Origin: Anoxybacteroides voinovskiense
GTDB lineage: Bacteria; Bacillota; Bacilli; Bacillales; Anoxybacillaceae
Direction of reading: 5' to 3'
Length of the DNA: 64,000 nt
Assembly: GCF_014196205.1 (NCBI RefSeq)
Contig: NZ_JACIDE010000014.1
Span: 1-64,000, forward strand
The position numbers and the translations under genes were made by a program. The notes below the pieces were generated by a model. It saw nothing but the letters and a program-made list of their open reading frames with translations. It was not told the origin of the DNA and did not search any database. Shown in pieces: positions 33,781 to 41,978 of this stretch; position 1 is the first letter of the stretch; the number at the start of each line of letters is the position of its first letter.

Positions 33781-34491
33781 TTCAATCCTACAGATTTCGA
33801 CTGGACAGTTTTCGCATTGCACTTCTCGTTTTAAATAGTCGAGGTCGTGAATGGTGATTTTTCCTTTATGAATGGAAAGAATGCCTTCTTGTTTTAAGGC
33901 GTTTAGCATTCGGTTGACGCTTTCTCTCGTCGTTCCACAAAAGTTCGCTAAGTCTTGATTTTTTAATGGCAAATCGATTAAAATGCTGCCGTCTTTTAGG
34001 CGAATGCCGTAGCTATTGCACATGCGAATAAGGGTGGAATAAAGCGCTCCTTTTTTGCCGAGCAAAATGAGGTCGCGAAATTTCGTTTGCGTGCGGCGAG
34101 CGTGGTTGCTCAGCCATTGCATATATTCGAACGTCAACGTTGGATTGAGGAGCAGCTGCTCTTCCAAATAATCTTTTTTAATGACAGCGACTTCGCCGTC
34201 TTCCATGACTTTAGCGTTCAATAAATATTTCGGATCGTTTGTAAACAAGGTGAGTTCCCCAATAATTTCGCCAGCGCTACAAATGCGAAAGCACATCTCT
34301 TTGCCGTCTTGCGACATTTTACTCATTTGTATTTTTCCAGAAAGAATTAAATATAACTCGTTAGCGACCATTCCTTCTTGAAATAAAAACGTTCCTTTTT
34401 TTATTTTTTGAATATGGTTTGCTGAACGGAGCAGTTCTTTTAAATGCACAAACCGTTTCTTTTCTTCAAACGCTTGAAGGGCAGTCATCAT
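33778..34491 (-). CDS. fnr: FNR-type oxygen-sensing regulator
   Basis: A 237-residue Crp/Fnr protein with an N-terminal sensor-like jelly roll (LYLILSGKIQMSKM, GEIIGELTLF) and a helix-turn-helix QDLANFCGTTRESVNRMLNALKQEG. Its C-terminal CENCPVEIC (CxxCxxxxC) is the 4Fe-4S ligand set of B. subtilis FNR. It should activate TGTGA-N6-TCACA promoters when oxygen is absent. It has its own perfect FNR-type site, implying autoregulation. Its stop codon is shared with a dispersed repeat. Confidence 0.9.
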   Translation of the reverse strand: MMTALQAFEEKKRFVHLKELLRSANHIQKIKKGTFLFQEGMVANELYLILSGKIQMSKMSQDGKEMCFRICSAGEIIGELTLFTNDPKYLLNAKVMEDGEVAVIKKDYLEEQLLLNPTLTFEYMQWLSNHARRTQTKFRDLILLGKKGALYSTLIRMCNSYGIRLKDGSILIDLPLKNQDLANFCGTTRESVNRMLNALKQEGILSIHKGKITIHDLDYLKREVQCENCPVEICRIE

Positions 34492-34559
34492 GTCTTTTCA
34501 CCTCGTGGTGGAATTTTTCTCGTTTAGCATCAACATCGCCTTCGCTTTTCCCTATTTTT

Positions 34560-34602
34560 ATTGTAAAAACAACCGTTTTTGTTAGATGTGATACATATCA
34601 CA
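34560..34602 (-). promoter_or_regulatory. FNR-type box of fnr
   Basis: TGTGATACATATCACA at 34587-34602 is a perfect match; the minus-strand -10 box TACAAT lies at 34565-34560. The centre is about 41.5 bp upstream of the predicted start, suggesting positive autoregulation. Confidence 0.78.
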
Positions 34603-34716
34603 CACGGTTGAGGAATGAGAAAAATGTCACAAGAATGTCACAAAATTTGTAGAACGTTTTCGGACGTTGTTTCTTCGATTGATATGGTATACTTATTCGT
34701 AATACCGTTTTTGCTG

Positions 34717-34759
34717 TGTGAGTGATGTCACAGCGCGATGAACGGTTGTTCCCTATAGT
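34717..34759 (+). promoter_or_regulatory. FNR-type box of moaA
   Basis: TGTGAGTGATGTCACA at 34717-34732 is a perfect match; the -10 box TATAGT is at 34754-34759. The centre is at about -41.5. This and the fnr site account for the 330-bp fnr-moaA gap; no gene or riboswitch was seen in it. Confidence 0.78.
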
Positions 34760-34823
34760 GAAAATAGAACGATGCGTAAAATAATGATGGATAAAGAATT
34801 TATGCTTGAAGAGAGGATGCGCT

Positions 34824-35846
34824 ATGAGCCAAACAAAGCCGGTTATCGTTGACAAATGGAATCGTCCGTTGCGTGATTTGCGCATTTCTGTGACCGATCA
34901 ATGCAATTTTCGCTGTGTTTATTGTATGCCGGCGGAAATTTTCGGCCCTAACTTTCGTTTTTTGCACGAAGAGGAATTGCTGACGTTGGATGAGATGGTG
35001 CTTGTTGCGGAAGTTTTTGCCGAGTTAGGGGTCGAAAAGATTCGGATTACTGGCGGCGAGCCGTTGTTAAGAAAAGGGTTGCCTTCATTTATTGAACGAT
35101 TGACAGCGATTCGTGGAATACGGGATATTGCGTTAACAACGAACGGCGTTCATTTAGTGAAACTGGCTCGGACGTTAAAAGCGGCAGGATTGCAGCGGGT
35201 GAACGTGAGCTTAGATGCGCTCGACGATGAAGTGTTTAAAAAAATGAACGGCGTCGGCGTTGGCGTTCAACCGATTTTAAACGGAATAGTAGCGGCAAAA
35301 GAAGCTGGGCTTATGGTGAAAGTAAATATGGTCGTGAAAAAAGGCTGGAACGATTCACAAATTTTGCCGATGGCGCAATATTTTAAAGAAGCAGGTATGA
35401 CGTTGCGGTTTATTGAGTTTATGGATGTCGGAACGTCGAATGCGTGGGATTTATCGCAAGTCGTCACGAAAAAAGAAATATATGAAACGATTCGAGCGAC
35501 TCACCCACTAGAGCCTGTGGAGAAAGCATATTTTGGCGAAGTGGCAAGCCGGTATCGTTATGTCGGGACGACGACAGAAGTCGGGTTTATTTCGTCGGTG
35601 ACGGAATCGTTTTGCCAGAGTTGCACAAGAGCACGCATTTCGGCTAACGGAACGCTTTATACGTGCTTGTTCGCTACGGAAGGGGTATCATTGAAACAAC
35701 TGTTGCGACAAGGGGCAGATCGAACGGCGCTGAAACAGCTCATTATTGATACGTGGAACAAGCGAACCGACCGTTATTCTGATGAGCGAACGGAGCAAAC
35801 AGCGAAAATGCGCAAGAAAATCGAGATGTCGTATATTGGTGGATAA
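34824..35846 (+). CDS. moaA: GTP 3',8-cyclase MoaA
   Basis: A 340-residue radical SAM enzyme for the first step of molybdopterin synthesis. The N-terminal cluster motif is CNFRCVYC, preceded by [11 protein letters not shown]; the C-terminal cluster motif is [21 protein letters not shown]. The essential C-terminal Gly-Gly is present (SYIGG). I chose the ATG at 34824 (AGAGG seven bases upstream) over the TTG at 34806. It is separate from the moeA-mobB-moaED cluster. Confidence 0.93.
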   Translation: MSQTKPVIVDKWNRPLRDLRISVTDQCNFRCVYCMPAEIFGPNFRFLHEEELLTLDEMVLVAEVFAELGVEKIRITGGEPLLRKGLPSFIERLTAIRGIRDIALTTNGVHLVKLARTLKAAGLQRVNVSLDALDDEVFKKMNGVGVGVQPILNGIVAAKEAGLMVKVNMVVKKGWNDSQILPMAQYFKEAGMTLRFIEFMDVGTSNAWDLSQVVTKKEIYETIRATHPLEPVEKAYFGEVASRYRYVGTTTEVGFISSVTESFCQSCTRARISANGTLYTCLFATEGVSLKQLLRQGADRTALKQLIIDTWNKRTDRYSDERTEQTAKMRKKIEMSYIGG

Positions 35847-35847
35847 A

Positions 35848-35880
35848 GAACGGGATCGCTTATCGAGCGATCCCGTTTTA
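35848..35880. terminator. Bidirectional terminator between moaA and ric
   Basis: AACGGGATCGCT/AGCGATCCCGTT, a 12-bp perfect stem with a 5-base loop between convergent genes. Confidence 0.8.
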
Positions 35881-35884
35881 CTGA

Positions 35885-36589
35885 TTATTCCGCGTTAGCA
35901 AGAATGCGCGGAAAGAGGATGTTGTTTTCGAGATGAATATGCGTGAATAAATCTTCTTCTAGCGCTTCTAGCCGGTTGTAAACGAGCCGGTATGTTCCGC
36001 ACGCATCGAAAGGCGGCGTGAAATCGTTCGTGATTTGGCGAATCTCTTTCATAATATCTCCTGCCGTATCGTGCTCGGCAACGAGTTCTTCAATGACTTG
36101 TTTCATCGCTTGTTCGTTTTCTTTTGTTGGATGTTGTTCAAACTGGATGATGAGCGGGAATGCTTTCGTTTCTTCTTTCATTAAATGTTGCTCTAGTTCG
36201 GTTTTTAAATCGTTGAACAGTTTATGCACTTGCACTAAATGCGGCTGTTCCGGCCCGTGCACGCGCAATACTTTTGTCACGTACGGGCTAAGCTGCGGCA
36301 ATTCCTCCATTAAAAAACGGTGGTGTTTTTGGATAATATGATCGATTAATTCTGTATAGGAAGCCTCGAGCCAGTTTTTTTCTACCTTTTCAAGCGATTG
36401 TTGGTACATTGTTTGTAATTGATGTAAAATATCTTCGATTGGTAAATTTTTCTCAGCTAACGCTGCGGCAAGCGAACGGTTTCCACCGCAACAAAAGTCA
36501 ATTTTATACGTTTTAAACAAGTCGCTTGCTTTCGGAAACATGGCGACGATTTCACCGACAGTTGATTGTGCTGTAAACATTGTTTCCAT
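35885..36589 (-). CDS. ric: Di-iron Fe-S cluster repair protein (ScdA/YtfE/Ric)
   Basis: A 234-residue protein with the N-terminal ScdA domain (DLFKTYKIDFCCGGNRSLAAA, including the CCGG motif) and a hemerythrin-like di-iron domain with His/Glu ligands (HHRFLMEEL, HLMKEETKAFPL, LVAEHDTAGDIM, HIHLENNILFPRI). It repairs iron-sulfur clusters damaged by NO or oxidants, which suits a denitrifier. It is driven by an FNR-type site. Confidence 0.92.
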   Translation of the reverse strand: METMFTAQSTVGEIVAMFPKASDLFKTYKIDFCCGGNRSLAAALAEKNLPIEDILHQLQTMYQQSLEKVEKNWLEASYTELIDHIIQKHHRFLMEELPQLSPYVTKVLRVHGPEQPHLVQVHKLFNDLKTELEQHLMKEETKAFPLIIQFEQHPTKENEQAMKQVIEELVAEHDTAGDIMKEIRQITNDFTPPFDACGTYRLVYNRLEALEEDLFTHIHLENNILFPRILANAE

Positions 36590-36626
36590 CTTTAACCCTC
36601 CATTTTCGTTTTTCGGTTACAATGTA

Positions 36627-36669
36627 AGCATAGCTGTTTTTCATTTATGAAGTCGTGACGTGCATCACA
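36627..36669 (-). promoter_or_regulatory. FNR-type box of ric
   Basis: CGTGACGTGCATCACA at 36654-36669 (one mismatch); -10 candidate TATGCT at 36632-36627 on the minus strand, centre at about -41.5. Confidence 0.65.
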
Positions 36670-36721
36670 CATTCGAACAGATTTTGAACAATTCGTGCCA
36701 AATGTCCGTGGCACAGGAAAA

Positions 36722-36765
36722 TGTGACAGACGTCACAACTATTTCTGCGCTATTTTCGCTACAAT
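36722..36765 (+). promoter_or_regulatory. FNR-type box of moeA
   Basis: TGTGACAGACGTCACA at 36722-36737 is a perfect match; -10 box TACAAT at 36760-36765, centre at about -42.5. Confidence 0.75.
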
Positions 36766-36802
36766 ATAATTAATAATCGAAGCTAGTAAGTGAGGGATAA
36801 TC

Positions 36803-38062
36803 GTGGTTGAGAAGCGAACACCGATTCCAGTGATGGAAGCGATACAAAAAGTGATGCAATTTGCGAAATCAGGGAAAAAAGAAATCGTGGCGCTAGAAGA
36901 AGCGTACGGAAGATATTTGGCGGAAGATTTGCGTGCAGACCATGACGTGCCACCATTTGACCGTTCACCGTATGACGGCTTTGCGATTCGCGCTGCCGAT
37001 TCTGCTGCCGCAAGCCTTGACCATCCCGTCGAATTTGAAGTCATCGAAACGATTGGTGCAGGGCAAGTGGCTGAAAAAGAAGTCGCTCCGTTCCAAGCGG
37101 TGCGCATTATGACTGGTGCCCAAATCCCAAACGGCTGTGATGCGGTCGTTATGTTTGAAGTAGCGAACGAATACGAACGAAATGGGAAAACGTATATGTC
37201 GATCAAACGTCCGTTTCGCCCTGGGGATAACATTTCGTTTCAAGGAGAAGACACAAAAAAAGGCGAAATGCTCGTCCCGAAAGGAACGTTCATTAACCCT
37301 GGAGTCCAAGCGCTGTTAGCCACGTTTGGATACGCAAACGTTCACGTTGCGAAAAAGCCGAAAGTCGGCATTTTTGCGACTGGAAGCGAACTGCTAGACG
37401 TTTCCGAGCCGCTCGTTCCAGGCAAAATTCGCAACAGCAACGCCTATATGATTCAAGCGCAAGTGTATCGTATAGGTGCGCTTCCAGTATATTTCGGAAA
37501 ATTAATGGACGATGCCGACCGTTGCTTTGCGGCAATCGAAAACGTGTTGGATGAAGTCGATCTACTCATTACAACTGGCGGCGTTTCCGTCGGCGACTAC
37601 GATTACTTGCCGGTCATTTATGAACGGCTTGGGGCGGAAGTGTTATTTAATAAAGTCGCCATGCGCCCTGGAAGTGTAACGACAGTCGCACAAAAAGAAG
37701 GAAAACTATTGTTTGGCTTATCGGGCAACCCTTCCGCTTGTTATGTTGGCTTTGAATTATTCGTTCGCCCTGTCATTCGTACAATGCTTTATTCGGCAAA
37801 GCCGTACTTATATAAAACAACGGCGACGTTGCTTGCTGATTTCCCGAAACCAAACCCGTTTACGCGCTTTGTGAGAAGTTACGTGCATGCGAAAGAAGGG
37901 AGGCTGTACGTTACTCCAGTTGGAATGGACAAGTCGAATATCGTCACATCGTTAGCAAAAGCGAACGCCTTTATGGTATTGCCAGGAGGAACGCGCGGAT
38001 TTTCGAAAGGGGACGCTGTTGAAATTTGGCTATTAGAAAATGAAGAAGGAAGCGAGCAATGA
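36803..38062 (+). CDS. moeA: Molybdopterin molybdenumtransferase MoeA
   Basis: A 419-residue protein inserting molybdate into adenylated molybdopterin. Domain markers are the N-terminal DVPPFDRSPYDGFAIRAADS, the MoCF-fold segments FATGSELLD...GKIRNSN and TTGGVSVGDYDYLP, and FGLSGNPSACYVGFELFVRP. The GTG at 36803 has GTGAGGG upstream. First gene of moeA-mobB-moaE-moaD-ywiC, all overlapping or closely packed, behind an FNR-type site. Confidence 0.93.
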   Translation: MVEKRTPIPVMEAIQKVMQFAKSGKKEIVALEEAYGRYLAEDLRADHDVPPFDRSPYDGFAIRAADSAAASLDHPVEFEVIETIGAGQVAEKEVAPFQAVRIMTGAQIPNGCDAVVMFEVANEYERNGKTYMSIKRPFRPGDNISFQGEDTKKGEMLVPKGTFINPGVQALLATFGYANVHVAKKPKVGIFATGSELLDVSEPLVPGKIRNSNAYMIQAQVYRIGALPVYFGKLMDDADRCFAAIENVLDEVDLLITTGGVSVGDYDYLPVIYERLGAEVLFNKVAMRPGSVTTVAQKEGKLLFGLSGNPSACYVGFELFVRPVIRTMLYSAKPYLYKTTATLLADFPKPNPFTRFVRSYVHAKEGRLYVTPVGMDKSNIVTSLAKANAFMVLPGGTRGFSKGDAVEIWLLENEEGSEQ

Positions 38063-38556
38063 ACGTTTGGCAAGTTGTTGGGTATAAAAATAGCGGAAAA
38101 ACGACGTTAGTCGAAAAATGGGTAAGAAAAGCAACCGAAGAAGGCTATAAAGTTGGGACGATTAAACATCACGGACACGGTGGCTATCCAGACGTTTGTA
38201 CGGCGAACGATTCCGGTCGGCACCACGCAGCTGGAGCGCTTGCGGCATCTGTCGAAGGCGGGGGGTTGCTGCAGCTGCATGCCATTCACTCATGGACGTT
38301 GCCACAAATTTTACACATTTATTCGCTTCTTCCACTTGATTTTGTTATTGTGGAAGGATATAAAGATGAGCGATACCCGAAAATTGTGATCGTCCGAAAC
38401 GCAGCCGATTGGCAGCGGCTTTGCCATTTAGAAAAAATTGTAGCAGTCATCACTTGGGAGCCGATCGATTCGCTACAAGAGATGCCATACCCTGTTTTTT
38501 CGTTGAACGACGAAACGCAATATTTGCAATGGCTGATGAACGAGGTGAAACAATGA
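38059..38556 (+). CDS. mobB: Molybdopterin-guanine dinucleotide biosynthesis protein MobB
   Basis: A 165-residue P-loop GTPase-like protein: GYKNSGKTTLVEKW near the N-terminus, GTIKHHGHG, and DFVIVEGYKDERYPKIVI. It assists MobA in guanylation of Moco. It overlaps moeA by an ATGA junction, and the moaE start overlaps its own stop. Confidence 0.9.
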   Translation: MNVWQVVGYKNSGKTTLVEKWVRKATEEGYKVGTIKHHGHGGYPDVCTANDSGRHHAAGALAASVEGGGLLQLHAIHSWTLPQILHIYSLLPLDFVIVEGYKDERYPKIVIVRNAADWQRLCHLEKIVAVITWEPIDSLQEMPYPVFSLNDETQYLQWLMNEVKQ

Positions 38557-39017
38557 AATTTTTTACGATTACCGACCGACCGATTTCCATAGAAGAAGTA
38601 GTGCATAAAGTGATTCGTCCAGAAGCAGGAGCCGTCACAACGTTTATTGGTACGGTAAGAGAACTAACGAACGGAAAACGTACGCTGTTTTTACAATATG
38701 AGGCGTATGTTTCGATGGCGGAAAAAATGCTGGCACAAATCGGCACTGAAATAAAAGAGCGTTGGCCGGAAGCAGAAGTGGCGATTACCCATCGAATCGG
38801 CAGGCTCGAAATTTCTGATATTGCGGTTGTGATTGCTGTTTCGACCCCGCATCGAAAAGACGCGTATGAAGCGAATCGCTATGCGATTGAACGAATCAAA
38901 CAAATCGTTCCGATTTGGAAAAAAGAATATTGGGAAGATGGGACAGAGTGGGTCGGCAATCAGCTTGAAACGAAAGCATATCCGACGGGAAAACCGGAAG
39001 GAGAGGATGTTGTGTGA
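38553..39017 (+). CDS. moaE: Molybdopterin synthase catalytic subunit MoaE
   Basis: A 154-residue protein. Family segments: GAVTTFIGTVRELTNGKRTLFLQYEAYVSMAEK, HRIGRLEISDIAVVIAVSTPHRKDAYEANRYAIE, and the catalytic-lysine region IWKKEYWEDGTEWVGN. It converts cPMP to molybdopterin using MoaD thiocarboxylate. I chose the ATG at 38553 (GAGGTGAAAC upstream); the longer frame is a shadow of mobB. Confidence 0.92.
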   Translation: MKFFTITDRPISIEEVVHKVIRPEAGAVTTFIGTVRELTNGKRTLFLQYEAYVSMAEKMLAQIGTEIKERWPEAEVAITHRIGRLEISDIAVVIAVSTPHRKDAYEANRYAIERIKQIVPIWKKEYWEDGTEWVGNQLETKAYPTGKPEGEDVV

Positions 39018-39244
39018 TCACATTATTATTTTTCGCCTACTTGAAAGAAACGATCGGAAAAGAGCGACTTCAACTAGGCATTTCAGCGATGACGGTGAAA
39101 GAATTGAAACAACACCTTGCATCCGATTATGGACTAGATTTGCAACACGTCATGGTCGCGGTAAACGAAGAATATGCCGCTGACGACCGAGTGCTGCAAG
39201 CGGGAGATATCGTTGCTTTTATTCCACCGGTTAGCGGCGGATGA
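39014..39244 (+). CDS. moaD: Molybdopterin synthase sulfur carrier MoaD
   Basis: A 76-residue ubiquitin-fold protein ending in the required Gly-Gly (FIPPVSGG), the site of thiocarboxylation. It starts with a GTG overlapping the moaE stop (GTGA). Partner of MoaE. Confidence 0.92.
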   Translation: MITLLFFAYLKETIGKERLQLGISAMTVKELKQHLASDYGLDLQHVMVAVNEEYAADDRVLQAGDIVAFIPPVSGG

Positions 39245-39258
39245 AAGGAGAGAGAAGG

Positions 39259-39972
39259 ATGATTGTTCCAAAACAACACGGTGCGTGGGCGATGTTAATC
39301 ATTCCGTTTTTGTTAGGAGCATATGCAGGAGGCCTTTCTTGGTTGCACGTTCCGCTCTTTCTTGGCTGGCTAGGGCTTTATTTAGCGACATATCCGTTTT
39401 TAATGGCGGTGAAAACGAAACGAAAACAAGAATATATGCGCTGGTTTTACCGGTATTTTTTCGTTTCGCTCGTTATGTTATCCATTCCGCTTGTTTTTCG
39501 TTGGCAGCTTGTCTATTTTGGCATCGCGATGATCCCGTTCTTTTTTATTAACCTTTATTTTGCTAAAAAGAAAGACGAACGAGCATTGGCAAACGATGTT
39601 GCTGCGATTGCCTCTTTTTGCATCGGCGGACTAGCGAGTTTTTATATTGGGCGAGGTACATTAACCGTCCAAGCGTGGGAATTATATATGTTTTGTTTTC
39701 TCTTTTTTATCGGCAGTACGTTTTATGTAAAAACGATGATTCGTGAAAAGAAAAACCCGCGCTATAAATGGATTTCATGGGCGTACCATTTGTTGTTGAT
39801 TGCCATTCTTATATTCATTGGCTATCCATGGGTAGCGCTCGCCTACGTACCAAGTGTTGTTCGCGCCATTTATTTATACGGAAAATCGGTATCAGCAACA
39901 AAAGTTGGTGTTTTAGAAATTGCTAATGCGGTTTACTTTGGGCTAGCGATGCTCGTTTTACTGACGTGGTAA
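39259..39972 (+). CDS. ywiC: YwiC-like membrane protein
   Basis: A 237-residue protein with seven or eight hydrophobic helices, beginning MIVPKQHGAWAMLIIPFLLGA (the PKQHGAWAM motif marks the YwiC family). B. subtilis ywiC lies between fnr and narG, so association with anaerobic respiration is conserved although the function is unknown. The ATG at 39259 has GGAGAG upstream; an ATG at 39241 overlapping the moaD stop is possible. It ends the moe/moa operon. Confidence 0.82.
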   Translation: MIVPKQHGAWAMLIIPFLLGAYAGGLSWLHVPLFLGWLGLYLATYPFLMAVKTKRKQEYMRWFYRYFFVSLVMLSIPLVFRWQLVYFGIAMIPFFFINLYFAKKKDERALANDVAAIASFCIGGLASFYIGRGTLTVQAWELYMFCFLFFIGSTFYVKTMIREKKNPRYKWISWAYHLLLIAILIFIGYPWVALAYVPSVVRAIYLYGKSVSATKVGVLEIANAVYFGLAMLVLLTW

Positions 39973-39998
39973 AAGGAGAAGCAGCTGCTTCTCCTTTT
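39971..39998. terminator. 28-bp perfect palindrome between ywiC and second fnr
   Basis: Perfectly self-complementary, with A4 at one end and T4 at the other, centred on GCAGCTGC between convergent genes. It should terminate transcription in both directions; part of it overlaps the ywiC stop codon. Confidence 0.82.
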
Positions 39999-40000
39999 AG

Positions 40001-40684
40001 TTAATCGATACTACATATTTCCGGTGGACAATCTTCACAATCGATTTCGTTTCGTAAATAAGTTAGGTTATGCACAGTAATTTTTCCTCTTTTAATGGAA
40101 ATGATTCCTTGTTCGCGGAGATCTTTCAATAAGCGGTTGACAACTTCGCGGGAGGTGCCACAAAAATTTGCAAGCTCTTGGTTGGTTAGTTGTAAATCAA
40201 TGAGAATGCCGTTTTCCTTCATCACTCCGTAGCTATTGCACATGCGAATGAGCGTCGAATATAATGCCCCTTTTTTTCCGTGTAACACGAGGTCGCGAAA
40301 TTTTGTTTGCGTCTTTCGGAAATGATCGCTCATCCATTTCATAAATTCAAGCGCCAATTTATTATTTTCAAGCAAGCTTTTTTCGAGCACGTCTCGTTGA
40401 ATGCAGGAAACGATTCCATCTTCGAGCACTTTCGCGTTCAATAAATACTTTGCCTGTTCCGCAAAAAGGGTCAACTCGCCAACAATATCTCCTTTGCTGC
40501 ATATGCGTAACGCAAGCTCTTGTCCGTCTGCGGCAATTTTGCTAATTTGAATTTTCCCTGATTGAATGTAGTACACTTCTTCCGCTTGTTCGCCTTCACG
40601 GAATAAATACGTATCTTTTTTTATTTCGAGCTGACGGTGCGCCTTGCTCACCAGTTCTTTCATTTCCACTGTTTGCTTTTCCAT
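40001..40684 (-). CDS. Second FNR-type regulator
   Basis: A 227-residue paralogue of the fnr product at 33778-34491: same sensor fold (VYYIQSGKIQISKI, GDIVGELTLFAEQAKYLLNAKVLEDG) and helix-turn-helix (NQELANFCGTSREVVNRLLKDLREQG), and the same C-terminal CEDCPPEIC cluster ligands. Both are therefore predicted 4Fe-4S oxygen sensors. Unlike fnr it has no FNR-type box; instead a 17-bp palindrome overlaps its predicted transcription start. The ATG at 40684 has AAGGTGG upstream. Confidence 0.87.
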   Translation of the reverse strand: MEKQTVEMKELVSKAHRQLEIKKDTYLFREGEQAEEVYYIQSGKIQISKIAADGQELALRICSKGDIVGELTLFAEQAKYLLNAKVLEDGIVSCIQRDVLEKSLLENNKLALEFMKWMSDHFRKTQTKFRDLVLHGKKGALYSTLIRMCNSYGVMKENGILIDLQLTNQELANFCGTSREVVNRLLKDLREQGIISIKRGKITVHNLTYLRNEIDCEDCPPEICSID

Positions 40685-40704
40685 ATTTCAACCACCTTTA
40701 CGAA

Positions 40705-40730
40705 TACTACTAAAAGTAGTAGCTATTATC
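40705..40730 (-). promoter_or_regulatory. Palindromic operator candidate and -10 box of the second fnr
   Basis: TACTACTAAAAGTAGTA (40705-40721) has perfect 7-base arms around AAA. The minus-strand -10 candidate GATAAT lies at 40730-40725, so the palindrome covers the predicted transcription start, a typical repressor position. The cognate regulator is unknown. Confidence 0.55.
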
Positions 40731-40857
40731 GATTTAAGCGAAAAAACGATGGAAAGTCAATGAGATTATTACTGTTTTTACTATTTATATATTAGAAAAT
40801 TATGAAAGTAATAAAACGAAATGAGCGAAATAAAATAAAAAATAATTAAATATACAT

Positions 40858-40886
40858 TTGATTTTATTTTTATGCAGTATTATAAT
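40858..40886 (+). promoter_or_regulatory. argC promoter with ARG-box-like sequence
   Basis: TTGATT (40858-40863), 17 bp, TATAAT (40881-40886). The spacer region, read on the minus strand as TGCATAAAAATAAAAT, resembles the AhrC/ArgR box. Arginine repression is inferred. Confidence 0.72.
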
Positions 40887-40926
40887 GATAACTACATGAG
40901 AGAGAATGAGTTCGAGGAGGCTCGTT

Positions 40927-41964
40927 ATGAATATTGCAATCATTGGCGCCACGGGGTACGGCGGGGTAGAAGTACTGCGTTTTTTGCAACATCATCCATA
41001 TGTCACCAATTGTTTCGTCTATTCTTCGTCACAAGACGGGACGCTTCTTTCCGACAGCTTTCCGCACATCGGTGAAAAGGACGACTGGTTGTTGCAAAAA
41101 ATTGATATCGAACAAATTGCCTCGACATGTGACGTTGTCTTTTTTGCGACGCCGCCGGGAGTATCGAGTGAACTCGCGCCACTGTTGATAGAACGAGGAG
41201 TAAAAGTGATTGATTTATCCGGCGACTTTCGCTTGAAAGACCGAACAGTATACGAAAAATGGTACAAACGACGAACAGCGCAACCAATCTATTTGCAACA
41301 AGCAATATATGGATTGACCGAATGGAATCGTGAACAAATTAAAAATGCCGAGCTTCTATCTAATCCGGGCTGTTACCCGACCGCAACGTTGCTTGGCTTG
41401 GCGCCGCTTGTGCGAAATAGGTTAGTAGAAGAAGATTCGATTATCGTTGATGCCAAATCTGGCGTATCAGGAGCAGGACGACAAGCATCGTTAAACACCC
41501 ATTTTTCCGAAGTAAACGAAAACTTAAAAATTTATAAAGTAAACGCTCATCAGCACATTCCAGAAATCGAGCAAATGTTGACCGATTGGAACGAACACAT
41601 CCGACCAATTACATTCAGTACCCATCTCGTCCCGATGACGCGCGGAATTATGGCAACGATTTATGCGAAGGCGAAAAATGATGTGCCAGTTAATCATTTA
41701 ATAGATTTATATAAAACAAGTTATGCTTCTTCTCCTTTTGTCCGTATTCGCAAAGCTGGGCAGTTTCCAGCAACGAAAGAAGTGTACGGTTCGAATTATT
41801 GCGATATCGGCGTTACGTACGACGAACGAACAGGAAGGATAACGGTCGTATCAGTGATTGATAATTTAGTAAAAGGTGCGGCAGGTCAGGCCATTCAAAA
41901 CTTGAACGTCATGATGGGATGGGATGAAACGAGCGGACTGTTGTTTGCACCGATGTATCCATAG
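40927..41964 (+). CDS. argC: N-acetyl-gamma-glutamyl-phosphate reductase ArgC
   Basis: A 345-residue NADPH-dependent reductase of arginine synthesis. It has the N-terminal Rossmann motif IIGATGYGGVEVLRFL, the catalytic Cys in LLSNPGCYPTATLLGLAPL near residue 148, and HQHIPEIEQ. I chose the ATG at 40927 because the ribosome binding site GAGGAGG lies inside the longer frame starting at 40906. First gene of argCJBD-carAB-argF. Confidence 0.95.
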   Translation: MNIAIIGATGYGGVEVLRFLQHHPYVTNCFVYSSSQDGTLLSDSFPHIGEKDDWLLQKIDIEQIASTCDVVFFATPPGVSSELAPLLIERGVKVIDLSGDFRLKDRTVYEKWYKRRTAQPIYLQQAIYGLTEWNREQIKNAELLSNPGCYPTATLLGLAPLVRNRLVEEDSIIVDAKSGVSGAGRQASLNTHFSEVNENLKIYKVNAHQHIPEIEQMLTDWNEHIRPITFSTHLVPMTRGIMATIYAKAKNDVPVNHLIDLYKTSYASSPFVRIRKAGQFPATKEVYGSNYCDIGVTYDERTGRITVVSVIDNLVKGAAGQAIQNLNVMMGWDETSGLLFAPMYP

Positions 41965-41978
41965 GAAGGGGATTACAA

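Noticed and set aside
34531-34560. Sequence CGCCTTCGCTTTTCC upstream of fnr as a fifth dispersed-repeat copy
   Set aside because: Only about 15 bases match one end; the TAA and the GCTAGACA end are missing.
34603-34716. Possible molybdenum-cofactor riboswitch before moaA
   Set aside because: No conserved riboswitch core or convincing multi-helix structure was recognised; the gap is explained by two FNR-type promoters.
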